Part shown: in pieces, positions 16,631-24,486 of the stretch | Numbering within the stretch: the first letter of the stretch is position 1 | Layout of the letters: each line of letters starts with the position of its first letter | Source of the DNA: Gillisia sp. UBA3175 | GTDB lineage: Bacteria > Bacteroidota > Bacteroidia > Flavobacteriales > Flavobacteriaceae | Assembly: GCA_002364325.1 (NCBI GenBank) | Contig: DEXV01000003.1 | Location: 1,093,229-1,157,228, forward strand | Direction of reading: 5' to 3' | Length of the DNA stretch: 64,000 nt | The notes under the pieces: generated by a model | The model's database searches: none | Seen by the model: only the letters and a program-made list of their open reading frames with translations | What the model was told of the DNA's origin: nothing | Program-made: the position numbers and the translations under genes

Positions 16631-17602
16631 ATGCGATACCTTCAACCAGATATTATATTTACAATTCTCTTTATTTTTGGTGGTTTTATGGCTCAGGCCC
16701 AGTATACTGAAACTATAAATTCTAACAGGCCAGGAGCTTCACAAGGAGCATTCTCGGTAGGAACTGGTGTGATCCAGTTAGAAGCTGGTGGGTATTATGG
16801 TAAAGATGATCATTCCCTACTTCAAACAGAAACCGACATATTTGGAGCAGATTATGCTTTACGCTTCGGGTTTTTATTTGAAGCCTTAGAAATAAGTATA
16901 ATTGGTTCTTTTGAAGATAACAAAAAGTTCAGGAGAGTTGGAGGAACTACTTTTAAATATAATACTCGTGATTTTAAAACCAATACACTAGGCCTTAAAT
17001 ACTTGATTTTCGATCCTAGCAGAAGTATAGAGCCAGATAAACCAAATTTATATAGCTGGAAGGCGAATCAAAAATTTAAATGGAAAACATTGATTCCTGC
17101 CGTATCCGTATATGCCGGAGCTAATTATGCACAAGACACAAACCCTTTCTTATTTGAAGGTGAAAAATCTCTAACACCAAAGGTTGCTTTGATTACTCAA
17201 AATAATTGGGCTGGTAGCTGGGTATTAGTAATGAATCTAATTTTAGATAAATTTACAGAAACCGCTCCTACCTACGCGGGGATCGCTACTTTAACGCATG
17301 CTTTTAATCCTAAATTTGCTGGTTTTATAGAGTATCAAGGGATTATTAGTGATATTTATTCTGATGATATCGTGCGTTCCGGGTTGGCCTATTTATTTAC
17401 AGACAACTTTCAAGTGGATGTATCCGGTTTGTTGAATTTTAAAAACACTCCAGATAGATGGCAAGTTGCTGCAGGGGTTTCCTATCGATTAGATCTACAC
17501 AAGAAAGATGAATATCTAGATGATTCTTACGAAGGAGATAGAAGAAGAAAACGAACCGAAAAACGAGAAGAAATTGAACCGGAAATTGATGATCAAAAAT
17601 AA
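16631..17602 (+). CDS. Outer-membrane beta-barrel protein, transporter/Phenol_MetA_deg-like
   Basis: 323 residues from the ATG at 16631. A signal peptide (about 1-23, ending GFMAQAQ) is followed by YTETINSNRPGASQGAFSVG, the NRPG opening common in the Phenol_MetA_deg/transporter family of outer-membrane barrels. The rest alternates in beta-strand fashion, with FNPKFAGFIEYQG and a final strand WQVAAGVSYRLDLH, then an unusual charged tail (about 295-323, rich in Arg, Lys and Glu). The presence of that tail after the last strand is odd for a barrel and may be periplasmic. Substrate unknown. A strong bidirectional terminator follows. Confidence 0.75.
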   Translation: MRYLQPDIIFTILFIFGGFMAQAQYTETINSNRPGASQGAFSVGTGVIQLEAGGYYGKDDHSLLQTETDIFGADYALRFGFLFEALEISIIGSFEDNKKFRRVGGTTFKYNTRDFKTNTLGLKYLIFDPSRSIEPDKPNLYSWKANQKFKWKTLIPAVSVYAGANYAQDTNPFLFEGEKSLTPKVALITQNNWAGSWVLVMNLILDKFTETAPTYAGIATLTHAFNPKFAGFIEYQGIISDIYSDDIVRSGLAYLFTDNFQVDVSGLLNFKNTPDRWQVAAGVSYRLDLHKKDEYLDDSYEGDRRRKRTEKREEIEPEIDDQK

Positions 17603-17614
17603 AATTTAGCAAAT

Positions 17615-17648
17615 AAAAAAATCCGCTTTAAAAAGCGGATTTTTTTTG
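17615..17648. terminator. Strong bidirectional terminator
   Basis: ATCCGCTTT/AAAGCGGAT forms a 9-bp perfect stem flanked by an A-run on the left and a T-run on the right, so it ends both the barrel-protein transcript and the convergent synthase transcript. Confidence 0.9.
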
Positions 17649-17664
17649 TTCTATATATAAAGAA

Positions 17665-18924
17665 TTATTCTTCTAAAGAAGCAGTAACCGCTGCAGAAAG
17701 TCTTTTATAAGTTCCATTCTCTAAACGTTCTCTAATTGCTGAAAAAGCAGTTAATGTAAGATCTATATCTTCCATGGTATGAGTAGCGGTAGGAATCATT
17801 CTTAAAAGGATCAATCCTTTAGGAATTACCGGATACACCACAATAGAACAGAAAATTCCGTGATTCTCTCTAAGGTCTCTTACTAAAGCCATAGCTTCAG
17901 GAATACTTCCTTTTAAATATACAGGAGTAACACAACTTTGTGTAGTTCCTATATCAAATCCGTTATCCTTAAGTCCATTTTGTAATGCATTCACATTTTC
18001 CCAAAGCTTATTCTTAAGTTCTGGCATTGTTCTAAGCATATCCAATCTCTTCAATGCACCAACAACCAATTGCATTTGCAATGATTTTGCAAACATCTGG
18101 GATCTAAGATTATATTTTAAATAATCCATGATCTCTTTATCTCCAGCAATAAAGGCACCTGTACTAGCCATGGATTTTGCAAAAGTTGCAAAATATACAT
18201 CTATATCATCCTGAATTCCTTGCTCTTCTCCAGCTCCTGCTCCCGTTGCCCCTAAAGTTCCAAATCCGTGAGCATCATCTACAAAAAATCTGAAGTTATA
18301 TTTCTTCTTAAGTGCAACAATTTCTTTTAATTTTCCTTGCTCACCACGCATCCCAAAAACCCCTTCAGAGATTAATAGAATACCTCCTCCTGTTTGCTCA
18401 CATATTTTTGTTGCACGTTGTAAATTCTTTTCGATACTTTCCATATCGTTATGCATATAGGTGAAACGTTGCCCTAAATGCAATCTAACTCCATCTATAA
18501 TACAAGCATGTGCATCTACGTCATATACAATAACATCTTGTTTAGAAACTAATGCATCGATGGTAGAAACCATTCCTTGATATCCAAAATTAAGAAGGTA
18601 AGAAGCTTCTTTATTTACAAAAGATGCTAGTTCATTCTGAAGCTTTTCGTGAAGATCTGTATGCCCACTCATCATTCTGGCTCCCATAGGATATGCAGAA
18701 CCATAATCTGCTGCAGCCTCTGCATCTACTTTTCTAACTTCTGGATGATTTGCAAGACCCAAATAATCGTTGATACTCCAAGTAATAACTTCTTTGCCAC
18801 GGAATTTCATTCTATTAGAAATTGGCCCTTCAAGTTTAGGAAATACGAAATATCCTTCTGCTTGTTGTGCCCATTTTCCTAAAGGTCCTTTATCCTTATA
18901 TATCTTATCAAATAAATCTCTCAT
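17665..18924 (-). CDS. Alpha-oxoamine synthase family enzyme, candidate cysteate-fatty acyltransferase for sulfonolipid (capnine) synthesis
   Basis: PLP-dependent fold-type I enzyme of 419 residues. TWSINDYLGLANHPEV near 48-63, VDDAHGFGTLG near 215 and ATFAKSMASTGAF near 245, whose Lys should bind PLP, are the hallmarks of the family of BioF, Kbl and serine palmitoyltransferase. Members in flavobacteria condense cysteate with an acyl thioester to the sulfonolipid precursor of capnine; the Flavobacterium johnsoniae enzyme is needed for efficient gliding. No bio genes are nearby, and the upstream neighbour (19069-20109) is a cysteine-synthase-like enzyme that could supply cysteate. I favour that role over BioF but cannot exclude a Kbl-like or serine-palmitoyltransferase activity. 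Confidence 0.82.
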   Translation of the reverse strand: MRDLFDKIYKDKGPLGKWAQQAEGYFVFPKLEGPISNRMKFRGKEVITWSINDYLGLANHPEVRKVDAEAAADYGSAYPMGARMMSGHTDLHEKLQNELASFVNKEASYLLNFGYQGMVSTIDALVSKQDVIVYDVDAHACIIDGVRLHLGQRFTYMHNDMESIEKNLQRATKICEQTGGGILLISEGVFGMRGEQGKLKEIVALKKKYNFRFFVDDAHGFGTLGATGAGAGEEQGIQDDIDVYFATFAKSMASTGAFIAGDKEIMDYLKYNLRSQMFAKSLQMQLVVGALKRLDMLRTMPELKNKLWENVNALQNGLKDNGFDIGTTQSCVTPVYLKGSIPEAMALVRDLRENHGIFCSIVVYPVIPKGLILLRMIPTATHTMEDIDLTLTAFSAIRERLENGTYKRLSAAVTASLEE

Positions 18925-18946
18925 AGATTTTTTTATTTACAAGCTG

Positions 18947-18954
18947 CAAAAGTA
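18947..18954 (-). promoter_or_regulatory. -7 element TACTTTTG of the oxoamine synthase gene
   Basis: Exact TAnnTTTG match on the minus strand, 23 bases before the ATG at 18924, giving this gene its own promoter downstream of the terminator at 19011-19042. Confidence 0.5.
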
Positions 18955-19010
18955 CTTAAATACAACTCAATTTTAAAATAATAATATTAACAACATTTTC
19001 TAATTTAAAA

Positions 19011-19042
19011 ACAAAAGCATCCTTTTAATAGGATGCTTTTGT
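19011..19042 (-). terminator. Strong terminator after the cysteine-synthase-like gene
   Basis: ACAAAAGCATCC/GGATGCTTTTGT gives a 12-bp perfect stem with an 8-base loop, followed on the minus strand by a T-rich run. It separates the two sulfonolipid candidate genes into distinct transcription units. Confidence 0.88.
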
Positions 19043-19068
19043 TTTATTTAAATGTACTAGCGCATCAC

Positions 19069-20109
19069 TTATTTTATAATTTCAATAGCTGAAGCATCCA
19101 CCTCATCCTTCACTTCTAAGAATCCCTGAGCTTCCATCCATTCATCACTGTATATTTTACTCATATATCTAGATCCATGATCAGGAAAGATAACCACAAC
19201 CTTACTATTCTCATCAAATTCTCCAAGTTCCTGCAATTGTTTTATTCCCTGCATTGCAGCACCACTTGTATACCCCACAAACATCCCTTCTGTTCTTGCC
19301 AGCTCTCGTGCTGTATGTGAACTATCCTCATCTGTAACTTTAATAAATTCATCTATAACATCAAAATCTGTTGCCGTAGGAATCAAATTTTTTCCTAAAC
19401 CTTCAATACGGTATGGATAAATTTCATTTTTATCAAGCTCTCTGGTTTCATGATATTTTTTAAGGACAGATCCAAATGCATCTATTCCAATAACTCGAAT
19501 AGCTTTATTTTTTTCTTTCAAAAATCTTGCAGTTCCAGAGATAGTCCCCCCGGTTCCACTGCAAGCTATTAAATGAGTTATCTTACCATCAGTCTGTTCC
19601 CAAATTTCTGGTCCGGTAGTATTATAATGAGCCTCTGTATTTAATTGATTAAAATATTGATTGATATAAACAGATCCTGGTGTTTCTTTATGAATTCTTT
19701 TTGCTACTTCGTAATAAGAACGGGGATCTTCTGCGGCCACATGTGTCGGGCAAACATACACCTTGGCTCCCATAGTCTTTAGCATATCTATCTTATCCCT
19801 AGACGACTTTGAACTCACTGCCAAAATACAATTATATCCTTTAATGATACTCACCATTGCAATACTGAAACCTGTATTCCCAGAAGTAGTTTCTATAATA
19901 GTGTCTCCGGGCTTTAGAATACCTTTTCGTTCTGCATCTTCAATAATATATAAAGCAATTCTATCTTTAGAAGAATGTCCAGGGTTGAAAGCTTCAATTT
20001 TCGCGAAAAAATCTCCTTTAAAGTTTTTGGTAATAGAATTTAGCTGCACCAGAGGAGTATCTCCTATTAGTTGCAAAATATTCTTATATACCTTTTTCTT
20101 TTCTATCAT
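19069..20109 (-). CDS. PLP-dependent cysteine-synthase-like enzyme, candidate cysteate synthase
   Basis: Fold-type II PLP enzyme of 346 residues. [13 protein letters not shown] near 14-26, [15 protein letters not shown] near 43-57 with the PLP Lys at about 49, [12 protein letters not shown] near 89-100 for the substrate loop, and [10 protein letters not shown] near 185 for phosphate binding. It resembles CysK and the catalytic core of cystathionine beta-synthase, but GHSSKDR replaces the usual PxxSVKDR and there is no CBS pair. Next to an alpha-oxoamine synthase, a role making L-cysteate from a serine derivative and sulfite for sulfonolipid is attractive and agrees with what is known of such pairs in Bacteroidota. 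A plain cysteine synthase or cystathionine beta-synthase remains possible. Confidence 0.85.
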   Translation of the reverse strand: MIEKKKVYKNILQLIGDTPLVQLNSITKNFKGDFFAKIEAFNPGHSSKDRIALYIIEDAERKGILKPGDTIIETTSGNTGFSIAMVSIIKGYNCILAVSSKSSRDKIDMLKTMGAKVYVCPTHVAAEDPRSYYEVAKRIHKETPGSVYINQYFNQLNTEAHYNTTGPEIWEQTDGKITHLIACSGTGGTISGTARFLKEKNKAIRVIGIDAFGSVLKKYHETRELDKNEIYPYRIEGLGKNLIPTATDFDVIDEFIKVTDEDSSHTARELARTEGMFVGYTSGAAMQGIKQLQELGEFDENSKVVVIFPDHGSRYMSKIYSDEWMEAQGFLEVKDEVDASAIEIIK

Positions 20110-20208
20110 AAATGAAAATCTTACACCAAGTTAGAAATTAAAATTTATTTCAAATTGTTAAAACAAAATTAAATCCAAAAACGCTCAAATTTAAGGCAAA
20201 TTTTTTAA

Positions 20209-22347
20209 TTACCTAGCTATACCCTCCAAGTCCAGTAAAAAGGCATATTCTTCCGCTACTTCTTTTAAGGCTTCAAACCTTCCAGATGCACCCCCATGTC
20301 CTGCATCCATATTTATATGAAAGAGTAATTTATTATTATCTGTTTTTAATTCTCTTAATCGAGCAACCCATTTCGCAGGCTCCCAATATTGAACCTGAGA
20401 ATCATGTAAACCCGTAGTAATTAGCATATTTGGATAATCCTGTGCTTTTACATTATCGTAGGGAGAATAAGAAAGCATATAATTATAATATTCTTCTACA
20501 TTGGGATTTCCCCATTCATCATACTCTCCTGTGGTAAGTGGGATAGAATCATCCAACATAGTAGTTACAACATCTACAAATGGAACCGCTGCAATTATCC
20601 CATTATAAAGTTCCGGTGCCATATTCACAATTGCACCCATTAATAATCCACCGGCAGAACCACCCATGGCATATAAATGATCTCTAGAAGTGTAATTTTT
20701 CTCGATAAGATATTTGGAAACATCTATAAAATCTGTAAAGGTATTTTTCTTTTTAAGCAGTTTTCCATCTTCATACCAAGGTCTTCCCAAGTATTCTCCT
20801 CCTCTAATATGAGTAATAGCATAAATAAATCCTCTATCTAATAAGCTTAATCTAACACTGGAAAAATAAGGATCTATTGTAGATCCATAAGAACCATAGG
20901 CGTATTGCAATAAAGGACTGGTTCCGTCTAACGGTAAATCTTTTCTATATACTAGGGAAACTGGCACTTTTGTGCCATCTGTTGCTGTTGCCCAAATACG
21001 CTCTGTTATGTAATTATCCTTATTAAAATTACCTCCCAATACCTCTTGTTCCTTTAAAACAATTTTTTCTTTTGTAGCCATATTAAAGTCTATCACGGCT
21101 GTGGGATTGTTCAAGGAATTGTAAGTGTATCTCAAAATATCAGTATCAAAATCTGGATTAATACTGGTATAGGCAGTATAGGTCTCGTTATCGAATGGCA
21201 AATAATAATTTTCATCGGAATGCCATTTGGTGATCTTTATTTTATTTAATCCCTCATGACGTTCACTTATCACTAAATAGTGCTCAAAAATATCTATATC
21301 CTCTAATAAATAATCCAACCTATGCGGAATTACCTCAACCCAATTCTCTTTTGAAGTTTTATCGATTGGAGTTTTCATCAATTTAAAATTGGTGGCATTA
21401 TCCATATTCGTTAGAATGTAAAATGAATCTTCAAAATGAGAGATTCCATATTCTAATCCTCTTTCCCTTGCCTGTACCAATCTAAATTCACCATCTGGAT
21501 TGTCTGCTTCCAGAATTCTGAATTCACTTGTGAGTGTGCTGTTACTTCCTAGAATAAGGAATTTTTTAGACTTCGATTTATAAATATAAGTGTTAAAGGT
21601 CTCATCTTTTTCTTCAAAAACTAGACTGTCTTCTTTGGATTTAGTTCCTAGATGGTGTTTATAAATTCTATTCGATCTCAAGGTTTGTTTATCCTTCTTG
21701 GTGTAATACAAAGTTTTGTTATCATTTGCCCAAGTGGAACCACCAGTGGTTGTTTCAATTTTTTCCTTGGAGATCTCACCTGTTTCCAGATTTTTTATTC
21801 GAATGGTATAATTTCTTCGACTAACAGTATCTACTCCAAAAGCGATTAACTTATTATCATTGCTCACATTTAAACCTCCCAAACTATAATAGTCATGACC
21901 TTCTGCCATTTTATTTACATCGAATAAAATTTCTTCGGGAGCATCTAAAGATTCTTTTTTTCTAGAATAAATTGGGTAATCCTTTCCTTTTTCGAATCTG
22001 GTGAGGTACCAATAGCCATTTAGTTTATATGGAACGGAGGAGTCGTCTTCTTTAATTCTTGACTTCATTTCTTCAAAAAGATCTTCCTGGAACTTCTTGG
22101 TATGAGCGGTCATTTGCTCGTTATAATCGTTTTCCTGATTGAGGTATGATATAACTTCAGGGTTTTCTCTGTCGTTCAACCAATAGTAGTCATCTCTTCT
22201 AATTTGATTATGAGCTTTTAATTCTTTGGCAACTTTTGTGGCCTTTGGTGGATAAATTTCAGTTTTCAAATGAGGGTGATTTTGTGCGATTATATTTGTG
22301 GAAACAAAGGTAAGGCTTCCTAAGAAAATAAGTATGAGTCTTTTCAT
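20209..22347 (-). CDS. Secreted S9 family peptidase (prolyl oligopeptidase/oligopeptidase B type)
   Basis: From the ATG at 22347 (712 residues) the protein opens MKRLILIFLGSLTFVSTNI, a signal peptide ending near IIAQN; the longer TTG start is rejected. Residues about 35-440 are the beta-propeller, and the C-terminal alpha/beta-hydrolase carries the triad: GGSAGG (Ser near 555), LHDSQV (Asp near 640) and AGHGGASGR (His near 675). The DYYWLNDRENPEVISYL opening of the propeller is typical of oligopeptidase B. Unlike cytosolic enterobacterial enzymes it is exported, so it probably cleaves peptides in the periplasm or outside. It is divergent from ebfC by 65 nt. Confidence 0.93.
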   Translation of the reverse strand: MKRLILIFLGSLTFVSTNIIAQNHPHLKTEIYPPKATKVAKELKAHNQIRRDDYYWLNDRENPEVISYLNQENDYNEQMTAHTKKFQEDLFEEMKSRIKEDDSSVPYKLNGYWYLTRFEKGKDYPIYSRKKESLDAPEEILFDVNKMAEGHDYYSLGGLNVSNDNKLIAFGVDTVSRRNYTIRIKNLETGEISKEKIETTTGGSTWANDNKTLYYTKKDKQTLRSNRIYKHHLGTKSKEDSLVFEEKDETFNTYIYKSKSKKFLILGSNSTLTSEFRILEADNPDGEFRLVQARERGLEYGISHFEDSFYILTNMDNATNFKLMKTPIDKTSKENWVEVIPHRLDYLLEDIDIFEHYLVISERHEGLNKIKITKWHSDENYYLPFDNETYTAYTSINPDFDTDILRYTYNSLNNPTAVIDFNMATKEKIVLKEQEVLGGNFNKDNYITERIWATATDGTKVPVSLVYRKDLPLDGTSPLLQYAYGSYGSTIDPYFSSVRLSLLDRGFIYAITHIRGGEYLGRPWYEDGKLLKKKNTFTDFIDVSKYLIEKNYTSRDHLYAMGGSAGGLLMGAIVNMAPELYNGIIAAVPFVDVVTTMLDDSIPLTTGEYDEWGNPNVEEYYNYMLSYSPYDNVKAQDYPNMLITTGLHDSQVQYWEPAKWVARLRELKTDNNKLLFHINMDAGHGGASGRFEALKEVAEEYAFLLDLEGIAR

Positions 22348-22377
22348 TTTTAAGTATCGATTCAAAGTGTAAATGAA

Positions 22378-22385
22378 TAAATTTG
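22378..22385 (+). promoter_or_regulatory. -7 element TAAATTTG of ebfC
   Basis: Exact TAnnTTTG match, 27 bases before the ebfC ATG. Confidence 0.5.
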
Positions 22386-22412
22386 TAATTATTAATCTAT
22401 AAATGAAATATT

Positions 22413-22736
22413 ATGTTTGGAGATATGATGGGAATGATGAATAAGATCAAAGAAACCCAACAGAAAGTAGAAGATACTAAAGAGCGACTTAAAACTGTAT
22501 TGATAGATGAGCAATCTAGCGATGGCTTATTGAAAGTGACCGTAACTGCAACCAATGAAATAAAGAATATAAGCATTGCAGATGAGTTGTTGGAAGATAA
22601 GGAACAACTTGAAGATTATTTAGTGCTAACTCTTAATAAGGCTATCACCAGAGCAACTTCAATTAATGAAACTGAACTTGCCGCGGTAGCTAAAGACGGA
22701 ATGCCAGATATTCCTGGATTAGACATGTTTAAATAA
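22413..22736 (+). CDS. ebfC: YbaB/EbfC family nucleoid-associated protein
   Basis: 107-residue DNA-binding protein that dimerises and coats DNA. N-terminal [20 protein letters not shown] helix, central [19 protein letters not shown] strand region and C-terminal [11 protein letters not shown] match YbaB/EbfC. In many bacteria this gene follows dnaX or precedes recR; here it stands alone, with dnaX over 30 kb away. It is divergent from the S9 peptidase and followed by a hairpin terminator. Confidence 0.92.
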   Translation: MFGDMMGMMNKIKETQQKVEDTKERLKTVLIDEQSSDGLLKVTVTATNEIKNISIADELLEDKEQLEDYLVLTLNKAITRATSINETELAAVAKDGMPDIPGLDMFK

Positions 22737-22740
22737 AAAA

Positions 22741-22783
22741 AAAACCATCTGAGATGCATATACTAATAGCATTTCAGACGGTT
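22741..22783. terminator. Hairpin terminator after ebfC
   Basis: AACCATCTGAGATGC pairs imperfectly with GCATTTCAGACGGTT across an 11-base loop, preceded by a long A-run and followed by a T-rich stretch. It lies between convergent ebfC and the peroxiredoxin-like gene. Confidence 0.65.
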
Positions 22784-22808
22784 CTATATTTTCTTTTCAG
22801 AAATAACT

Positions 22809-23324
22809 CTAAGCTTCTCCTCTGGCGGGATATTCTTCCTTTATTATAAAGTCTAAAGACTTTAATAAATCATCGAATTTTGGTCTTGCAAATGGCATAC
22901 TTTGTATTGATGCGGCATACAATGAGTTGTCTGGTCTTATTAAAAACAATGCCGGTTCAAAAAATATATCAGGTTCCTTCTCACTTACACTTTTAGATAT
23001 ATAAAGATCCCATTCTCTGGCATTCTCTATAGATAAGTCATAACCTATAGTTAGTTTTTCAATATTCCATTCTATTACAGTTTTTTCTGCTAAAGCTCCA
23101 CTATTTGCACTAATGCATATTACATTTATGCCCCTATCCCTATACTGTTCTATTTTAGAATTTAATTCCTCTAAATAAGATTTACATACTGGACAGTGCA
23201 ATCCGCGGTAAAAAACCACCATCGTAAAATTTTGGGGAAGTTGATCTCTCAAATTCCAAATCATTCCATTAACCGTATCTACCACAAGTTCTGGAACTTC
23301 TTGTCTGGGTATTACATTTTTCAT
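22809..23324 (-). CDS. Peroxiredoxin-like (AhpC/TSA) family protein
   Basis: 171 residues with a thioredoxin fold. FYRGLHCPVCKSYLEEL near 38-54 gives a CPVC pair where thioredoxins and peroxiredoxins place their redox cysteines. FEPALFLIRPDNSLYAASIQ matches the cis-Pro region of AhpC/TSA-like proteins. There is no signal peptide, so it is cytoplasmic. It is sometimes labelled thioredoxin peroxidase, but the exact substrate is not known. Threonine aldolase lies 94 nt upstream on the same strand. Confidence 0.82.
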   Translation of the reverse strand: MKNVIPRQEVPELVVDTVNGMIWNLRDQLPQNFTMVVFYRGLHCPVCKSYLEELNSKIEQYRDRGINVICISANSGALAEKTVIEWNIEKLTIGYDLSIENAREWDLYISKSVSEKEPDIFFEPALFLIRPDNSLYAASIQSMPFARPKFDDLLKSLDFIIKEEYPARGEA

Positions 23325-23418
23325 ATTTCTTGCTGCTATTGATTTTGTCGAAATTATGTAAAAATTGGAGGCTATCGTTAAGTAGACTATATAATCTTCT
23401 GTTAAGTTTTTCCTTCAG

Positions 23419-24447
23419 CTAGTTTTTAATATTCCTTATAACTTCTAAAAACTTTAGATGTAGATCTTCTGTATAATCTAAATGAGTAACAACTCTAAGT
23501 TTCCCATGCCCCATATTGCTTAATCTAATATTTTCTTTTTGAAGCTGTTTCATGAATTTTTCCTCGCTCAAAGTTTCATTCAAATAAAAAATAACAATAT
23601 TGGTCTCTACATTTTCAACCTTTTGTACATAATTTAAACTACTAAGAGTAGCTCCTATTTCCTGAGCTCTTTTATGATCTTCAGCAAGTCTATCTACATT
23701 GTTATCTAACGCATAGATCCCTGCTGCTGCCATAAAACCAACTTGACGCATTCCGCCTCCAAGAACTTTTCTAACTCTAATAGCATTCTTCATTAGGTCT
23801 TTTTTACCCAACAGTACAGATCCCATTGGAGTACCAAGGCCTTTAGAAAGGCACACAGAAATAGTATCGAACAACTTTCCATAATTCTTAGGAGATTCAC
23901 CCTTAGCAACTAAGGCATTGAATAATCTAGCGCCATCTAAGTGCAATCCTAAATTATGAGTATTACAAACCTTTCTTATCTTCTTTATTTCGTCTAGTTC
24001 ATAACATGCGCCACCACCTTTGTTAGTAGTGTTTTCTAAACACACTAAGGTTGTTAATGGGCTGTGATAAAAATCTGGTGGATTTATATTCTCTTCTACT
24101 TGCGAAGCAGTGATCATTCCCCTATCTCCATCTACAAGCTTACAGGAAACCCCGCTGTTAAAAGAAACTCCCCCCCCTTCATAATTATAAACATGCGCCC
24201 ATTTATCACAGATCAATTGTTCTGCAGGCTGCGTATGTAACTTTATTGCTGCTTGGTTGGCCATGCTTCCTGTGGGAAAGAACAAGGCTTCATCCATTCC
24301 AAACATTTTAGCCAGTTTTTCTTCCAAAGCGTTTACAGATGGATCTTCTTTATATACATCATCTCCTACTTCTGCGGAAAGGATTGCCTGTAACATTCCA
24401 GTTGTTGGTCTTGTTACTGTATCACTTCTTAAATCTATTTCTTTCAT
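23419..24447 (-). CDS. Low-specificity L-threonine aldolase
   Basis: PLP enzyme of the beta-eliminating lyase/threonine aldolase family, splitting L-threonine into glycine and acetaldehyde. 342 residues; opening IDLRSDTVTRPT is diagnostic, LHLDGARLFNA near 168-178 carries the PLP-ring Asp and Arg, and SVCLSKGLGTPMGS near 197-210 holds the PLP Lys. ALFFPTGSMANQAAI matches the phosphate-binding loop. Cytoplasmic; no obvious operon partner, the peroxiredoxin-like gene being 94 nt downstream. Confidence 0.93.
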   Translation of the reverse strand: MKEIDLRSDTVTRPTTGMLQAILSAEVGDDVYKEDPSVNALEEKLAKMFGMDEALFFPTGSMANQAAIKLHTQPAEQLICDKWAHVYNYEGGGVSFNSGVSCKLVDGDRGMITASQVEENINPPDFYHSPLTTLVCLENTTNKGGGACYELDEIKKIRKVCNTHNLGLHLDGARLFNALVAKGESPKNYGKLFDTISVCLSKGLGTPMGSVLLGKKDLMKNAIRVRKVLGGGMRQVGFMAAAGIYALDNNVDRLAEDHKRAQEIGATLSSLNYVQKVENVETNIVIFYLNETLSEEKFMKQLQKENIRLSNMGHGKLRVVTHLDYTEDLHLKFLEVIRNIKN

Positions 24448-24486
24448 ATATTTTATTCTGATTTTATCTTTAATATGCTGAATCCA

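Noticed and set aside
17665-18924. BioF (8-amino-7-oxononanoate synthase) as the product
   Set aside because: No other biotin genes nearby, and the cysteine-synthase-like neighbour fits sulfonolipid synthesis better; kept only as an alternative.
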